DNA of 33,700 nucleotides from Pseudonocardiales bacterium (GTDB lineage: Bacteria > Actinomycetota > Actinomycetes > Mycobacteriales > Pseudonocardiaceae), in contig JAFAUB010000089.1 in assembly GCA_019243635.1 (NCBI GenBank), forward strand, positions 1-33,700. Direction: 5' to 3'. Position 1 is the stretch's first letter. Each line of letters begins with the position of its first letter. Shown in pieces: positions 1 to 7,424 of this stretch. The notes below the pieces were generated by a model that searched no databases, had not been told where the DNA came from, and saw only the letters and a list, made by a program, of their open reading frames with translations. The translations under genes and the position numbers were made by a program.

Positions 1-1235
1 TTGAGGATCTTGAAGGACCGTTCCATGACCCGGGTTGCCCATCTGGTGGTCTCGGTGATGTCTCGTCGTCCGATCAGGTGGATCGCGCCCACAGCGAGGT
101 TGCGTAGCGCGGCCATGACGCGGGGACCGGAGCCTGTTCGGGTGGTGGAGTTGTCCTCGCGGTAGACGGTGTCGCCTAGCCAGTGCAGCGATTCGATGCC
201 CCAGTGGTCGCGGAGGAAGGTGGCGACTTGTTCGGGGGCGGCGCGGGTGTGGGTCAGACTGGTCAGGCCGAGTGCGGCGACCGCGGAGCGTGGGGTGCCG
301 GTGGGGCCGGTGACGTAGCGTTCGATCAGCCAGACCTGGTTGACGTGCGGGAACGGTAGGTCTGCGGGGGCGGGCAGGATCTGGATGGTGCGGGTGGTGA
401 CCCGGCCGTGGGCGGTGTCGACGTCGCGGTGGGCGATCGGGGTGTCAGCCCAGGGCAGCGCGTCGAGGGCTGCGAACAGTGTGGGCTGGTTCTGTTTGAC
501 GGTCAGGACGAACTCCGCGCCGTGGGCGTGGAGGTATTCGGCGTGGGCGCGCTGGGTGTGGAGGGCGTCGGCGGTGATGACCATCTCGCTCAGGTCGGCG
601 CCGAGGTTGGCGAGCTGGTCGAGCAGCGGGGCGAACATGGGGATCTCGTTGGTCTTCGCGCCGACCTCGACCTGGGCCAGGACCAGTGAGTCAGCGTGGG
701 TGGCCGCGGCCAGCAGGTGCATCTGAGCGCCCTCGGCGTCGACCGCGCCGCGCACGGTCTTGCCATCCACAGCGACCGCGACCAGCCCCTGACCAGCAGA
801 CTCCATCGAGCCAGAGGCGCGTTGCCGCGCGGTCGCGGTGGTGGCCCGCGTGAGCAGCCAGGCCCCGACCACGGCGTCCACCGCGGCGGCGTCAGCACCG
901 GTGAGGACCCGCCACAGCGTGGTCTTGGACGGCGGCCGCGCGGGCCGGGCATAGAGCCGGGTCAGGACCTCGGCGGGTACATCGGCGACCCATCCGGCGA
1001 TCCCGGTGATCGAGCGCATCCCGCCCAGCACCGCAGCCGCGCACAGCGTCAGCACCACCGCGACCGGGTGATCACGGCCCTGCTCGCTGCGCCCATCAGA
1101 GACCGCAACGAACCGTCCCAGCAGGTCAGGACCTTCGACCGCGGCGGCGCGCAGCTCAGCCTCAGTCCCCGAGCCCGACGCGGAACCGGCGAGCGCTGTC
1201 GAATAGGACTCGGCAATGACAGGATGAACCAGCAA
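1..1235 (-). CDS. ISAs1-family transposase, 3' end cut by the window edge
   Basis: This is a DDE transposase that cuts and reinserts its insertion sequence. About 411 codons are open without a stop. The protein contains VAVDGKTVRGA (first Asp), ITADALHTQ (second Asp) and HWGIESLHW followed by YREDNS (catalytic Glu region), in the order expected for the ISAs1 family, so the active site looks intact. The first ATG is deep inside the conserved region. I therefore chose a TTG start at 1235-1233, preceded by GGAG at 1241-1244, giving an N-terminus MLVHPVIAESYS. The frame reads into the window edge at VMERSFKIL, probably only a few codons short of the natural end, judged by family length. The ribosome-binding site lies in an inverted repeat (separate entry). 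Family assignment is by motif recognition, not by search. Confidence 0.9.
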   Translation of the reverse strand, partial: MLVHPVIAESYSTALAGSASGSGTEAELRAAAVEGPDLLGRFVAVSDGRSEQGRDHPVAVVLTLCAAAVLGGMRSITGIAGWVADVPAEVLTRLYARPARPPSKTTLWRVLTGADAAAVDAVVGAWLLTRATTATARQRASGSMESAGQGLVAVAVDGKTVRGAVDAEGAQMHLLAAATHADSLVLAQVEVGAKTNEIPMFAPLLDQLANLGADLSEMVITADALHTQRAHAEYLHAHGAEFVLTVKQNQPTLFAALDALPWADTPIAHRDVDTAHGRVTTRTIQILPAPADLPFPHVNQVWLIERYVTGPTGTPRSAVAALGLTSLTHTRAAPEQVATFLRDHWGIESLHWLGDTVYREDNSTTRTGSGPRVMAALRNLAVGAIHLIGRRDITETTRWATRVMERSFKIL

Positions 1236-1296
1236 CGAAGCTCCGGGGGAAACGAGAAGTCTGTGGAAGGACCACTCGTCCTACCGGAGCTTCGTT
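1234..1296 (-). promoter_or_regulatory. 13-bp inverted repeat covering the transposase RBS and start
   Basis: AACGAAGCTCCGG (1234-1246) is perfectly complementary to CCGGAGCTTCGTT (1284-1296), with a 37-nt loop. On the transcript of the transposase, the 3' arm of the stem contains the GGAG Shine-Dalgarno and the first two bases of the TTG start. Read-through RNA entering from outside the element would fold and hide the start. RNA starting inside the loop would not. This is the protective arrangement known from IS10, IS50 and IS200; its operation here is inferred. Confidence 0.6.
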
Positions 1297-1376
1297 CGCC
1301 CACCGGCGCGACACACCGAAGATCATCAATCTTGCTCAGGTCGACTGAGTCATTAAACGATCTTGGAACGACCCTG
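1236..1376 (-). mobile_element. ISAs1-family element, start-side end
   Basis: This is the non-coding end of the insertion sequence upstream of its transposase. Read on the minus strand it begins at 1376 with CAGGGTCGTTCC, a plausible terminal inverted repeat because ISAs1 members commonly begin CAGGG. The other terminus lies outside the window, so the repeat pair and target duplication cannot be compared. Beyond 1376 an open coding frame begins abruptly without a start codon, which supports the boundary to within a few bases. Confidence 0.6.
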
Positions 1377-1585
1377 TCATCGACCCGGACCGAGGGTACG
1401 TCGGTTTCCGCGTTGACGTGACCGAGGTGGTTCGCTGTTACATGGACCAGGCCGACCACTACGTCATCGAGTCCTGGCACGAGGGGCGCGGGCTGCGGCG
1501 ACGCGAGCGGTCTTATCCGCTTGAGCGTCGCGCTGACGATACCACCTATTGGCGCCGGCTTCAAGTACTGGAGATGGAATCATGA
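1377..1585 (+). pseudogene. 3' remnant of an unknown gene disrupted by the insertion sequence
   Basis: About 69 codons are open, from the insertion-sequence edge (starting near VIDPDRGYVGF) to a TGA at 1583-1585, ending in YWRRLQVLEMES. The fragment is rich in Arg, Asp and Glu, with no membrane segment or known motif that I recognise. Its stop overlaps the next gene's ATG as ATGA (1582-1585). The two were therefore once translationally coupled, and the lost gene may have worked with the VOC protein. The reading frame and overlap are seen directly; the disruption is inferred. Confidence 0.6.
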
Positions 1586-1995
1586 CGTGTAGAAACCTGT
1601 TCTTCATGACGTACGCCGGTGACATCAACCGCCTGGTCGATTTCTACGGCACAGCATTCGGGTTCGAACAGAAATACCGCTGGCCCGTCGACCCGACCGA
1701 ACCGATCGAGTTCGTCGAACTGGTCCTCGACGGTCGCGAGCTCTGGTTCGCCCTACCAGACGATCCCTGGCACGGCCTGCGCCCCGGTGCTTCCGGCGAA
1801 CCGGTCTCCCACGTCCTGTGTCTGCACACCGACGATGTCGACGCCGAGGTGAGCCGGCTCCGCGCCTCAGGGGTGCCCGTCCTCTACGAACCGACCGACC
1901 ATGCCCGCTATGGAGAGCGAATGGCCTACGTCGCCGACCCAGACGGCCGCCCGATCATGCTCTACTCCGACATAGACGTCGACGAGTCGGTCTGA
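1582..1995 (+). CDS. VOC-superfamily (glyoxalase/dioxygenase fold) protein
   Basis: This 137-residue protein has the two-module pattern of the vicinal oxygen chelate fold. The first module starts FFMTYAGDINRLVDFYGTAFGF (residues ~7-28), the second centres on VSHVLCLHTDDVDAEVSRLRASG (~79-101), and the C-terminal strand contains VADPDGRPIMLYS. Single-domain members include glyoxalase I-like enzymes, antibiotic-binding resistance proteins and many of unknown role; the substrate cannot be read from sequence. I chose the ATG at 1582 over the GTG at 1549 because it overlaps the upstream stop and begins at the first predicted strand. Its usual promoter may have been lost with the insertion upstream, so expression may depend on the element. 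Confidence 0.8.
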   Translation: MTCRNLFFMTYAGDINRLVDFYGTAFGFEQKYRWPVDPTEPIEFVELVLDGRELWFALPDDPWHGLRPGASGEPVSHVLCLHTDDVDAEVSRLRASGVPVLYEPTDHARYGERMAYVADPDGRPIMLYSDIDVDESV

Positions 1996-2055
1996 GGGCG
2001 CCGGAAAGCCCGCGTCGGCTCGCGTGGTCGGCGACCGACACGACAGGATGGGGGC

Positions 2056-2352
2056 ATGACGACACTCTGGGACGACGAGCGGATACGGGGTGCCCTGGAG
2101 GGGCTCACCGACTGGCGGCGCGACGGTGACACGCTCGTGCGCACCGTCAAGCTGCCCAGCTTCCCGGCTGCCATCGAGGCGGTCCGCGCGGTCGCCGAGA
2201 TCGCCGAAGCCCGCAACCACCACCCTGATATCGATATCCGCTGGCGCACCGTGACCTTCCGCTGCAGCACGCATTCCCAGGGCGGGATCACCGGTCAGGA
2301 CATCGAGCTCGCCGGGGAGATCGACCGGGTGCTGGCCGGCGCGATGAGCTGA
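2056..2352 (+). CDS. phhB: Pterin-4a-carbinolamine dehydratase
   Basis: This 98-residue protein matches the PCD/DCoH family in length and motifs. EARNHHPDI places two adjacent histidines at 55-56 and STHSQGG places a third at 73; these correspond to the three active-site histidines of the family. ITGQDIELAGEID is the usual C-terminal helix start. The enzyme dehydrates 4a-hydroxytetrahydrobiopterin, recycling the cofactor of aromatic amino acid hydroxylases. In actinobacteria it is often found without an obvious hydroxylase partner. It follows the VOC gene by 60 bp on the same strand and ends 3 bp from the convergent SGNH hydrolase, so no room remains for a conventional terminator. The family is near certain; the symbol follows family convention. 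Confidence 0.92.
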   Translation: MTTLWDDERIRGALEGLTDWRRDGDTLVRTVKLPSFPAAIEAVRAVAEIAEARNHHPDIDIRWRTVTFRCSTHSQGGITGQDIELAGEIDRVLAGAMS

Positions 2353-2355
2353 CCG

Positions 2356-4017
2356 TCAGACGGCGCGTCGTCCCAGGAGAGTGAGCCCGATGTCAATCAT
2401 CTCGTTGATGGAGCGGACGGCTCCGAGGTCGTCCGTCAGTGATCTGGGCGCATCGGAGATGAGGGTGTCCGCGCTCACGAGTCGAGCGAAGTCGACCTGC
2501 TGGGGAGGGGTTGCACCGGCGTGCGCCATGACGGCCAGGGCCTCTTGAGCGAGGATCCCGTAGCCGATGGTGGTCGGGTGCATGCCGTCGAGCGCGACGA
2601 GACCCCCCTGGGTACGCCCTGATGCGTCGGATTGGAAGAACCGGGTGTCCGGCCGGGGAGTGAGCATCTTGAGGGCGGTGGGCAGGTCGTAGCCCTTGGC
2701 GTCCCACCAGGAAGGGCGACTGTCGGGACTGTCGATGTAACGCCGGTAGGCGAGCCGGTCCAGCAGCCCGCACATGTCCAGCAGCAGCCAGTCCCGGGGC
2801 TGCTCAGCTGTGCGTGCCGCGTAGACCAGTCGCTTGATCGAGTAGTTGTACTGGTCGATCGCGGAGTCGATCGCCCGCGCTTGTTCCCCGGTCAGGTACG
2901 GGTTGACCGCGGGGTCGAACTCGGCGTCGGTGATCCAGGCGTGGGTGTATCGGGTGAAGTAGCGTGAACCGCTGGGCTTGACCCCGACTCCGCGCGCGAC
3001 AGGGGCGACGGTCACGTGCGGGACGGTGGCCCAGATGACGCGGCGAGCATCGATTTCGGCGATGCGGTCGCGGAGCTCCCCGAGGTCGGTCTCGAAGTCG
3101 GCGGGAGCGGAGACCGTGTAACCAGAGCTGTGGGGGCCACTGCTCCACACCAGTCGCAATGTCACGACACTCGGCAGGACGTTGTTCGACCCCAGGGCGA
3201 CGACGAGCGTGTCAATCCCGCCGTCGCGCCCCAGCCATCGAGCGGCGTCCACCATCGTCGTGGTACCGGAAGCGTCAGGGTTGGCCACCGAGGGCCCTTG
3301 CAGGGTGCGCAACATGGCCCGATCCCCGTTGTGGGAGACCATCGGCGAGAACGCGGTCGACCGCGACGCCAACGCGGCCAACGCGTCACCGACCGTGTAC
3401 GTGTAGGCGTCTCGCACATTCCACCCGTAGATGGCGAGATTGTGGTGATAAGAGGCGCTCGCGCCCGGCGGGATACTTCCCGGTCCGTGTTCCCAGTAGC
3501 TTTTGACATGAGAGACGGCCGTCGTGACGGCGAGTGCCTCCCGGAGCTGCCGGACGCCAACGGGGCTCCCAGCCCCGGCTAGGTCGATACCGCGAACAAT
3601 CGCCTCCAGGTTCAGCGGCAGACCCGGGCAGTCCGCCGGGCCAGAGAAACGGGGGTAGGTGAAATCGTTCTCGCCCAGGCCCATCGTGTCGGCGAGGATG
3701 GCCGGCCAGGACAAGCCGGTGTCGACGATGGCGAAGCTCTTGACGCCCATCGTGAGCGAGTCGCCCAAGGTGACCAGCCGGTGCCGGGGAAGCGCGCCAC
3801 CGCCCCCGGCTCCCGCGACAGCGATGCCGAGGTCCGACTCCTCGGGGAGCAGCGGCTCCGGTGCCTCCCACCGGATCTCCAAGCCGGCAGGGGACCCTGG
3901 AGGTGCCACCCGCTGCCCGGACGAGCCGTCACCGGGAGGCGGTGCCAGCGGGACCACCCTGCCGTCCCGGAACTGAGGTGCGGGTCCTCCAGCCGCTGGT
4001 GGGTCAGCTCGCGACAT
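2356..4017 (-). CDS. SGNH/GDSL-family hydrolase, 553 aa
   Basis: This is a probable serine esterase or lipase-like hydrolase with a flavodoxin-like SGNH fold. Visible blocks are VTLGDSLTMG (nucleophile Ser87), LGSNN (~276-279, oxyanion Asn) and DGMHPT (Asp477 and His480 of the catalytic triad). At 553 residues it is much longer than the usual ~200-300. The surplus is a Pro/Gly-rich N-terminal tail (1-78), a long insertion between blocks I and III, and about 70 residues after the His. No signal peptide is seen, so it is probably cytoplasmic. I chose the ATG at 4017, preceded by GGGAG four bases upstream; the same frame stays open further upstream but that part is the antisense of the integrase. 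The substrate is unknown. It could act on peptidoglycan, glycan or lipid esters. Confidence 0.85.
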   Translation of the reverse strand: MSRADPPAAGGPAPQFRDGRVVPLAPPPGDGSSGQRVAPPGSPAGLEIRWEAPEPLLPEESDLGIAVAGAGGGGALPRHRLVTLGDSLTMGVKSFAIVDTGLSWPAILADTMGLGENDFTYPRFSGPADCPGLPLNLEAIVRGIDLAGAGSPVGVRQLREALAVTTAVSHVKSYWEHGPGSIPPGASASYHHNLAIYGWNVRDAYTYTVGDALAALASRSTAFSPMVSHNGDRAMLRTLQGPSVANPDASGTTTMVDAARWLGRDGGIDTLVVALGSNNVLPSVVTLRLVWSSGPHSSGYTVSAPADFETDLGELRDRIAEIDARRVIWATVPHVTVAPVARGVGVKPSGSRYFTRYTHAWITDAEFDPAVNPYLTGEQARAIDSAIDQYNYSIKRLVYAARTAEQPRDWLLLDMCGLLDRLAYRRYIDSPDSRPSWWDAKGYDLPTALKMLTPRPDTRFFQSDASGRTQGGLVALDGMHPTTIGYGILAQEALAVMAHAGATPPQQVDFARLVSADTLISDAPRSLTDDLGAVRSINEMIDIGLTLLGRRAV

Positions 4018-4188
4018 CGTACTCCCAGACGTGGTTGAATCGACGAGGCGCAACCCTACATCCGGGCCTCGGCCGGCCCGAGCACCTGGACCCGGGCCTG
4101 GGGGTCGATGATGAACGGCGACCCGTCGCCGTTCGCGGTCCGACAGGAGCGGCCCACCCGCTGCTGCTGCGCTACGGCTCGGGCGGCT

Positions 4189-4237
4189 GCACCTGCCTAC
4201 GTCAGGACGTCTACGGCGACCTGACGTAGGCAGGTGC
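4189..4237. repeat. 18-bp perfect inverted repeat with 13-nt loop
   Basis: GCACCTGCCTACGTCAGG (4189-4206) is exactly complementary to the segment at 4220-4237. It lies between the divergent SGNH hydrolase and truncated integrase, where a bidirectional terminator would not be expected. No T-run follows on either strand. It may be a recombination or deletion scar, a recombinase binding site, or a terminator for genes lost from this spot. Confidence 0.7.
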
Positions 4238-4269
4238 CGGTCGCGCTCACCGTTTGAACTCAAGCGGCG

Positions 4270-4911
4270 ATGGCGCTCCCGACCAATGCGCAGGTAGGAG
4301 CGCCGCTCGATGCGGCGGAGTCGAAGTTTCGGGCGTTCATCGCGCCGGCGGCATTCGCCGGGCTGCGGCTCGGCGAAACGGCCGGGGTCCAGATCGGTGA
4401 TATCGACTTCCTGCGGCGCACGCTGGCCGTCTCGCGGCAGGTGCAGCGCGAGGACGGCGGTGGTATCGAGATCCGTCCTCCGAAGTACGGCAGCGAGCGC
4501 GCGGTGTACCTGCATGATGGCCTGGTGCAGTTGCTCGCGGGGCATGTCGAGTGCCACCGGCCGGGCACCGACCCGACGCGGTGGCTGTTCGAGGGCCTAC
4601 CGGGTGACCCGCCGCATCAGAACACGGTCGGCTACTGGTGGCGTAAGGCTCAGGCGACCGCAGGAATCACCGGGATGAAGACGCACGACCTGAGGCATTA
4701 CTTCGCCTCGGGTCTGACCGCTGCGGGCTGCGACGTGGTGACCGTGCAACGCGCCCTCGGCCACGCGAAAGCCACCACCACCCTGAACACCTACGCGCAC
4801 CTGTGGCCCACTGCGGAGGACCGGACTCGCACCGCTGCGGCCGAGCCGATGGCATCGGTGCTCTCGGCCGCTGCGGCTCATGCGGACACTGTGCGGACAA
4901 AGAGCGGGTGA
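4270..4911 (+). pseudogene. Tyrosine-recombinase integrase, N-terminal half missing
   Basis: 213 residues form a complete catalytic domain: GLRLGE (Arg33), PPKYGSER (Lys72), THDLRHYFAS (His139, Arg142), ALGHAKATTTLNTY (His165 and nucleophile Tyr175). Related phage and mobile-element integrases are about 380-400 residues, with a core-binding domain before this region. Here an in-frame TGA at 4255-4257 stands just ahead of the ATG, so that domain is absent. Without it, specific binding and synapsis at att sites are unlikely. The stop is followed within 80 bp by an intact serine recombinase, so this integrase may belong to an older element that the present one replaced. A functional short form cannot be excluded. 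Confidence 0.85.
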
Positions 4912-4977
4912 CAGCGCCGTGACCTGCACAAAGAGGCTCTATTACACGTTGAAGCGGAAATCGACCACATCACGTGA

Positions 4978-4983
4978 TAGAAT
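4978..4983 (+). promoter_or_regulatory. Candidate -10 box for a leaderless recombinase mRNA
   Basis: TAGAAT ends six bases before the ATG of the serine recombinase and there is no purine-rich ribosome-binding site between them. This is the geometry of actinobacterial leaderless genes, where transcription begins at the ATG. A 10-bp palindrome ATCACGTGAT (4969-4978) touches the box and could be an operator. No convincing -35 is visible. Confidence 0.4.
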
Positions 4984-4989
4984 AACCTT

Positions 4990-6594
4990 ATGAAACCCTC
5001 CGCCGCTACCATCGTTCGCTGCGCCGTCTACCTGCGCGTTTCCCTGGACCCGACAGGTGAAGGGCTAGCGGTGGAACGGCAGCGGCAGGACTGCGAGCGT
5101 ATCGCCCGGCAGCGCGGGTGGACCGTGGCGCAGGCCTACACCGACAACTCGATCAGCGCGACCGAGCGGACAAAAGTCCGCCCCGCCTACGACCGAATGG
5201 TGGCTGACTACGCGGCCGGCAGATTCTCCGCACTGGTCTGCTGGGATCTTGACCGACTGACCCGCCAGCCGCGGCAACTGGAGGACTGGATTGATGCGGC
5301 GGAGCAGGATGGCCTATTGCTGGTTACAGCAAACGGTGAGGCCGACTTGGCGACCGACGGCGGTCGCATGTACGCCCGCATTAAGGCAGCCGTCGCCCGA
5401 GCCGAGGTTGAGCGCAAGGGTGCCCGCCAGTCGGCGGCACATAAGCAGAGAGCCGCCATGGGACGTCCGCCGCGTGGCGTTCGCGCCACCGGCTATACGT
5501 TGGACGGAGAATTGATCCCGGCCGAGGCCGATGCGGTGCGGGCCATATTTGAGGCATTCGCAGCAGGGTCGTCGCTGAGGGCAATCGCGGCGGCGCTCGA
5601 CGGCAAACAGCAGGCCGTTCTCATCGAGTGCGAGCGACCAATGATCCAGCGGTCACCAAGCGGGGTAACCGCGATGCCCACTCGGAGCGGGCGCCCGTGG
5701 AACCCGAGCACTGTGACGACGATCCTGCGAAACCCGCGCTATGCGGGGTGGTCCATGCTCGATGGGAAGATCGTGCGAGACGGCGGCGGTTGCCCGGTTG
5801 CCGGGCAATGGCGCCCGATCGTGTCGGACATGCTGTGGTTGGAGGTTCAGCGGCGCCTCGACGATCCGGCGCGTAAGTCCAACCGCAGCGGGACGGACCG
5901 CAAACACCTCGGTTCAGGGCTATACCGCTGTGGTGTCTGCGGACAGCGGGTGAAGGCGCACGGCACCCGCTACCGCTGTGCCGGACACGTGATGCGGTCA
6001 CGGTCGCAGGTGGACAGTTACGTCCTCGACGTTGTGCGCGAACGCCTGTCTCGCCCGGATCTGGCCAACCTCCTGCCCACCACGGACGAGAGCGAGGCCG
6101 CCGAGATACAGGAAGAGATCGAGCGGCAGCGCGGTCGCATTCTCCGCGCCCGGGCGGACTACTCCGCGGAATTGATCGACGGCCTGATGTTCAAGGAGAT
6201 CAAGCTCGAGGCCGAGTCGACGATCGACCGACTCGAGAGCCAGCGGCTCTCCCTGAGCGGGGGCTCGACGGCCTTCCCAGTGCTCGCCGCCGACGACCCG
6301 GTGCACGCTTTCAGCAGCGCCGACCTCGCAACGATGCGGGCGGTGATCGACACTCTCTGCACGGTCCGCCTTCACCCAGCCCCTCGCGGCCACAAGGTGT
6401 TCGATCTGGAGTCAGTAGAGATACAGCCATGGGTGGCCCCGCCAGCTCATAAAACGGTTGACCGGGCCACCGGCGTGTCGAGCTCCGGAAACAATCCGAT
6501 CCCGAACATGCCGCCCGTCTGTGGAGAGGGCTCAACCGTCCCGAGTCTTGACAAGGAATCCATGATCGGAATCAGCTCGTTCGGAACTCATTAG
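4990..6594 (+). CDS. Large serine recombinase (site-specific integrase), 534 aa
   Basis: This protein catalyses integration and excision through a phosphoserine intermediate. The resolvase domain starts with CAVYLRVSLDPTGE, making Ser18 the nucleophile, and contains WDLDRLTR (~85-92) and MYARIKAAVARAEVER (~128-142). A recombinase domain follows (~155-300), then a zinc ribbon with CGVC and YRCAGH (ligands Cys314, Cys317, Cys330, His333), then a coiled coil (~368-425). The length is normal for the family and no motif is missing. The 45-residue tail after the coiled-coil region is Ser/Pro/Gly-rich, unlike typical ends, and may come from fused downstream sequence. It is transcribed from its own likely leaderless promoter. 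It is the only apparently intact recombinase besides the transposase and the best candidate to mobilise this region. Confidence 0.92.
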   Translation: MKPSAATIVRCAVYLRVSLDPTGEGLAVERQRQDCERIARQRGWTVAQAYTDNSISATERTKVRPAYDRMVADYAAGRFSALVCWDLDRLTRQPRQLEDWIDAAEQDGLLLVTANGEADLATDGGRMYARIKAAVARAEVERKGARQSAAHKQRAAMGRPPRGVRATGYTLDGELIPAEADAVRAIFEAFAAGSSLRAIAAALDGKQQAVLIECERPMIQRSPSGVTAMPTRSGRPWNPSTVTTILRNPRYAGWSMLDGKIVRDGGGCPVAGQWRPIVSDMLWLEVQRRLDDPARKSNRSGTDRKHLGSGLYRCGVCGQRVKAHGTRYRCAGHVMRSRSQVDSYVLDVVRERLSRPDLANLLPTTDESEAAEIQEEIERQRGRILRARADYSAELIDGLMFKEIKLEAESTIDRLESQRLSLSGGSTAFPVLAADDPVHAFSSADLATMRAVIDTLCTVRLHPAPRGHKVFDLESVEIQPWVAPPAHKTVDRATGVSSSGNNPIPNMPPVCGEGSTVPSLDKESMIGISSFGTH

Positions 6595-6731
6595 AAGGGG
6601 ACGCTCATCCGTAAATCGGTCTCAGATGGCCGTGATGTGTGAACGGGCAGCCCTATACGAGGTGAGCAGATGCCGGCCTTTCCGCCGCCCATCGCGTCGA
6701 CCACGAGAAATTGACCCTATTGTGGCATTGC

Positions 6732-6749
6732 GTAGCAGAGTTCTGCTAC
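6732..6749. promoter_or_regulatory. Candidate attachment site core (8-bp arms around GT)
   Basis: GTAGCAGA-GT-TCTGCTAC is a perfect inverted repeat with a two-base centre, about 140 bp after the serine recombinase stop. Serine integrase sites are ~40-50 bp imperfect palindromes around a crossover dinucleotide, and GT is a common one. Symmetry fades beyond eight bases per arm. It could equally be an operator or a small terminator stem. Confidence 0.35.
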
Positions 6750-6764
6750 AACGTTACCCGTCTG

Positions 6765-6780
6765 TCCGCAGCGCTGCGGA
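6765..6780. repeat. 16-bp perfect palindrome
   Basis: TCCGCAGCGCTGCGGA reads the same on both strands and is centred 32 bp from the centre of the att-like repeat. No T-run follows. It may be a dimeric protein-binding site or an accessory recombinase site. Confidence 0.45.
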
Positions 6781-7012
6781 GTTCACGCACGGTTCGTGAT
6801 CGCTCGGCCGCTGTTGCTTCACTCGTTTGATGGCTGACAGAGCAGGAGCTAATCCCCAACGAGGCTCTCTTGTCACCCCGGCTGATGTGATGCCTTACTG
6901 TAAGTTCCACTTTTCCTTTACCAAACGGGTTCTCCTGCGGCAGTTACCTGTGGCTCGGGGGCTAAAGCTTCCCCGTGGGAGAGTTCATACCGACGTAGTG
7001 GGCAAGGGTTCC

Positions 7013-7354
7013 TCATCTCCGATTGCCCCTGGTGTGCAGCAGAGTGGCGATGCGGTCTCGTTGCTCAGGAGTTAGTGGCGGGAATGAGTCGACGATGGTC
7101 CGGATATGCTCGGCGAGGACGGTGGCGACCCACTGGGGGGTCGCGGGGTCGGTGGTGCTCGGCGGTGCTTGTGTGGTCGGGGCGGACTGCGTTCGCGAGG
7201 GTGGCATTGGCGCAGGTGGGTCGGTGGGATCGAGATCCGGTGCTGTTGTGGTTGGTTGTGCATGCTTAGCGCTTCTCCATGTCCTGTTGCTGTTGAGCTG
7301 TTGTTTTGAGTTCTTAGGCTTGTTCGTCAGATGTGTTTCCTTTCCTCGGGGCAT
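7013..7354 (-). CDS. Small hypothetical protein of the transfer module, 113 aa
   Basis: I do not recognise a functional family. The N-terminal half is basic and then Pro/Thr-rich (residues ~1-65), probably disordered. The C-terminal 45 residues (WVATVLAEHIRTIVDSFPPLTPEQRDRIATLL) look like two helices with a conserved-looking PLTPEQRDRIA turn. Short proteins with this kind of ending often accompany FtsK-type genes in actinomycete integrative elements. The start is uncertain: the ATG at 7354 is used, but the AGGAAAGGAAAC purine stretch lies just inside it, so translation could begin later. It follows the FtsK gene by 70 bp on the same strand and is probably co-transcribed. Confidence 0.55.
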   Translation of the reverse strand: MPRGKETHLTNKPKNSKQQLNSNRTWRSAKHAQPTTTAPDLDPTDPPAPMPPSRTQSAPTTQAPPSTTDPATPQWVATVLAEHIRTIVDSFPPLTPEQRDRIATLLHTRGNRR

Positions 7355-7377
7355 TCATGGGGGTGTCCGGCACGTGG

Positions 7378-7393
7378 CTCCGCCTGCGCGGAG
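7378..7393 (-). repeat. Small hairpin between the FtsK gene and the small gene
   Basis: On the minus strand CTCCGC-GCAG-GCGGAG forms a six-pair GC stem with a four-base loop, 32 bp after the FtsK stop. There is no U-tract. It may attenuate transcription or stabilise the upstream message. Confidence 0.3.
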
Positions 7394-7424
7394 GCTGCCG
7401 AATATGCGAACGGCTGAAGAGGAA

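Larger units (their letters stand above)
6595..7012. other. Non-coding gap after the serine recombinase
   Basis: These 418 bases contain no convincing gene; short frames such as one starting at 6827 show no family features. The gap holds two perfect palindromic elements listed separately (6732-6749 and 6765-6780), plus a GGGG...CCCC stem around 6957-6976. It has lower GC than the surrounding genes. The position fits an attachment-site and regulatory region of an integrative element. Confidence 0.5.

Noticed and set aside
2356..4557. A 733-codon reading of the SGNH hydrolase
   Set aside because: The first 180 codons are antisense to the integrase and cross the 18-bp hairpin; an ATG with GGGAG at 4017 gives a sensible start.
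6760..6810. Group II intron domain V, because of CGCACGGTTC
   Set aside because: The complementary 5' strand of the domain (GAGCCGTGCG-like) is not present at the required distance.
6940..6985. IS200/IS605-type end or guide-RNA hairpin (GGGGCTAAAGCTTCCCC)
   Set aside because: There is only a four-pair stem, and no TnpB or TnpA frame lies nearby.
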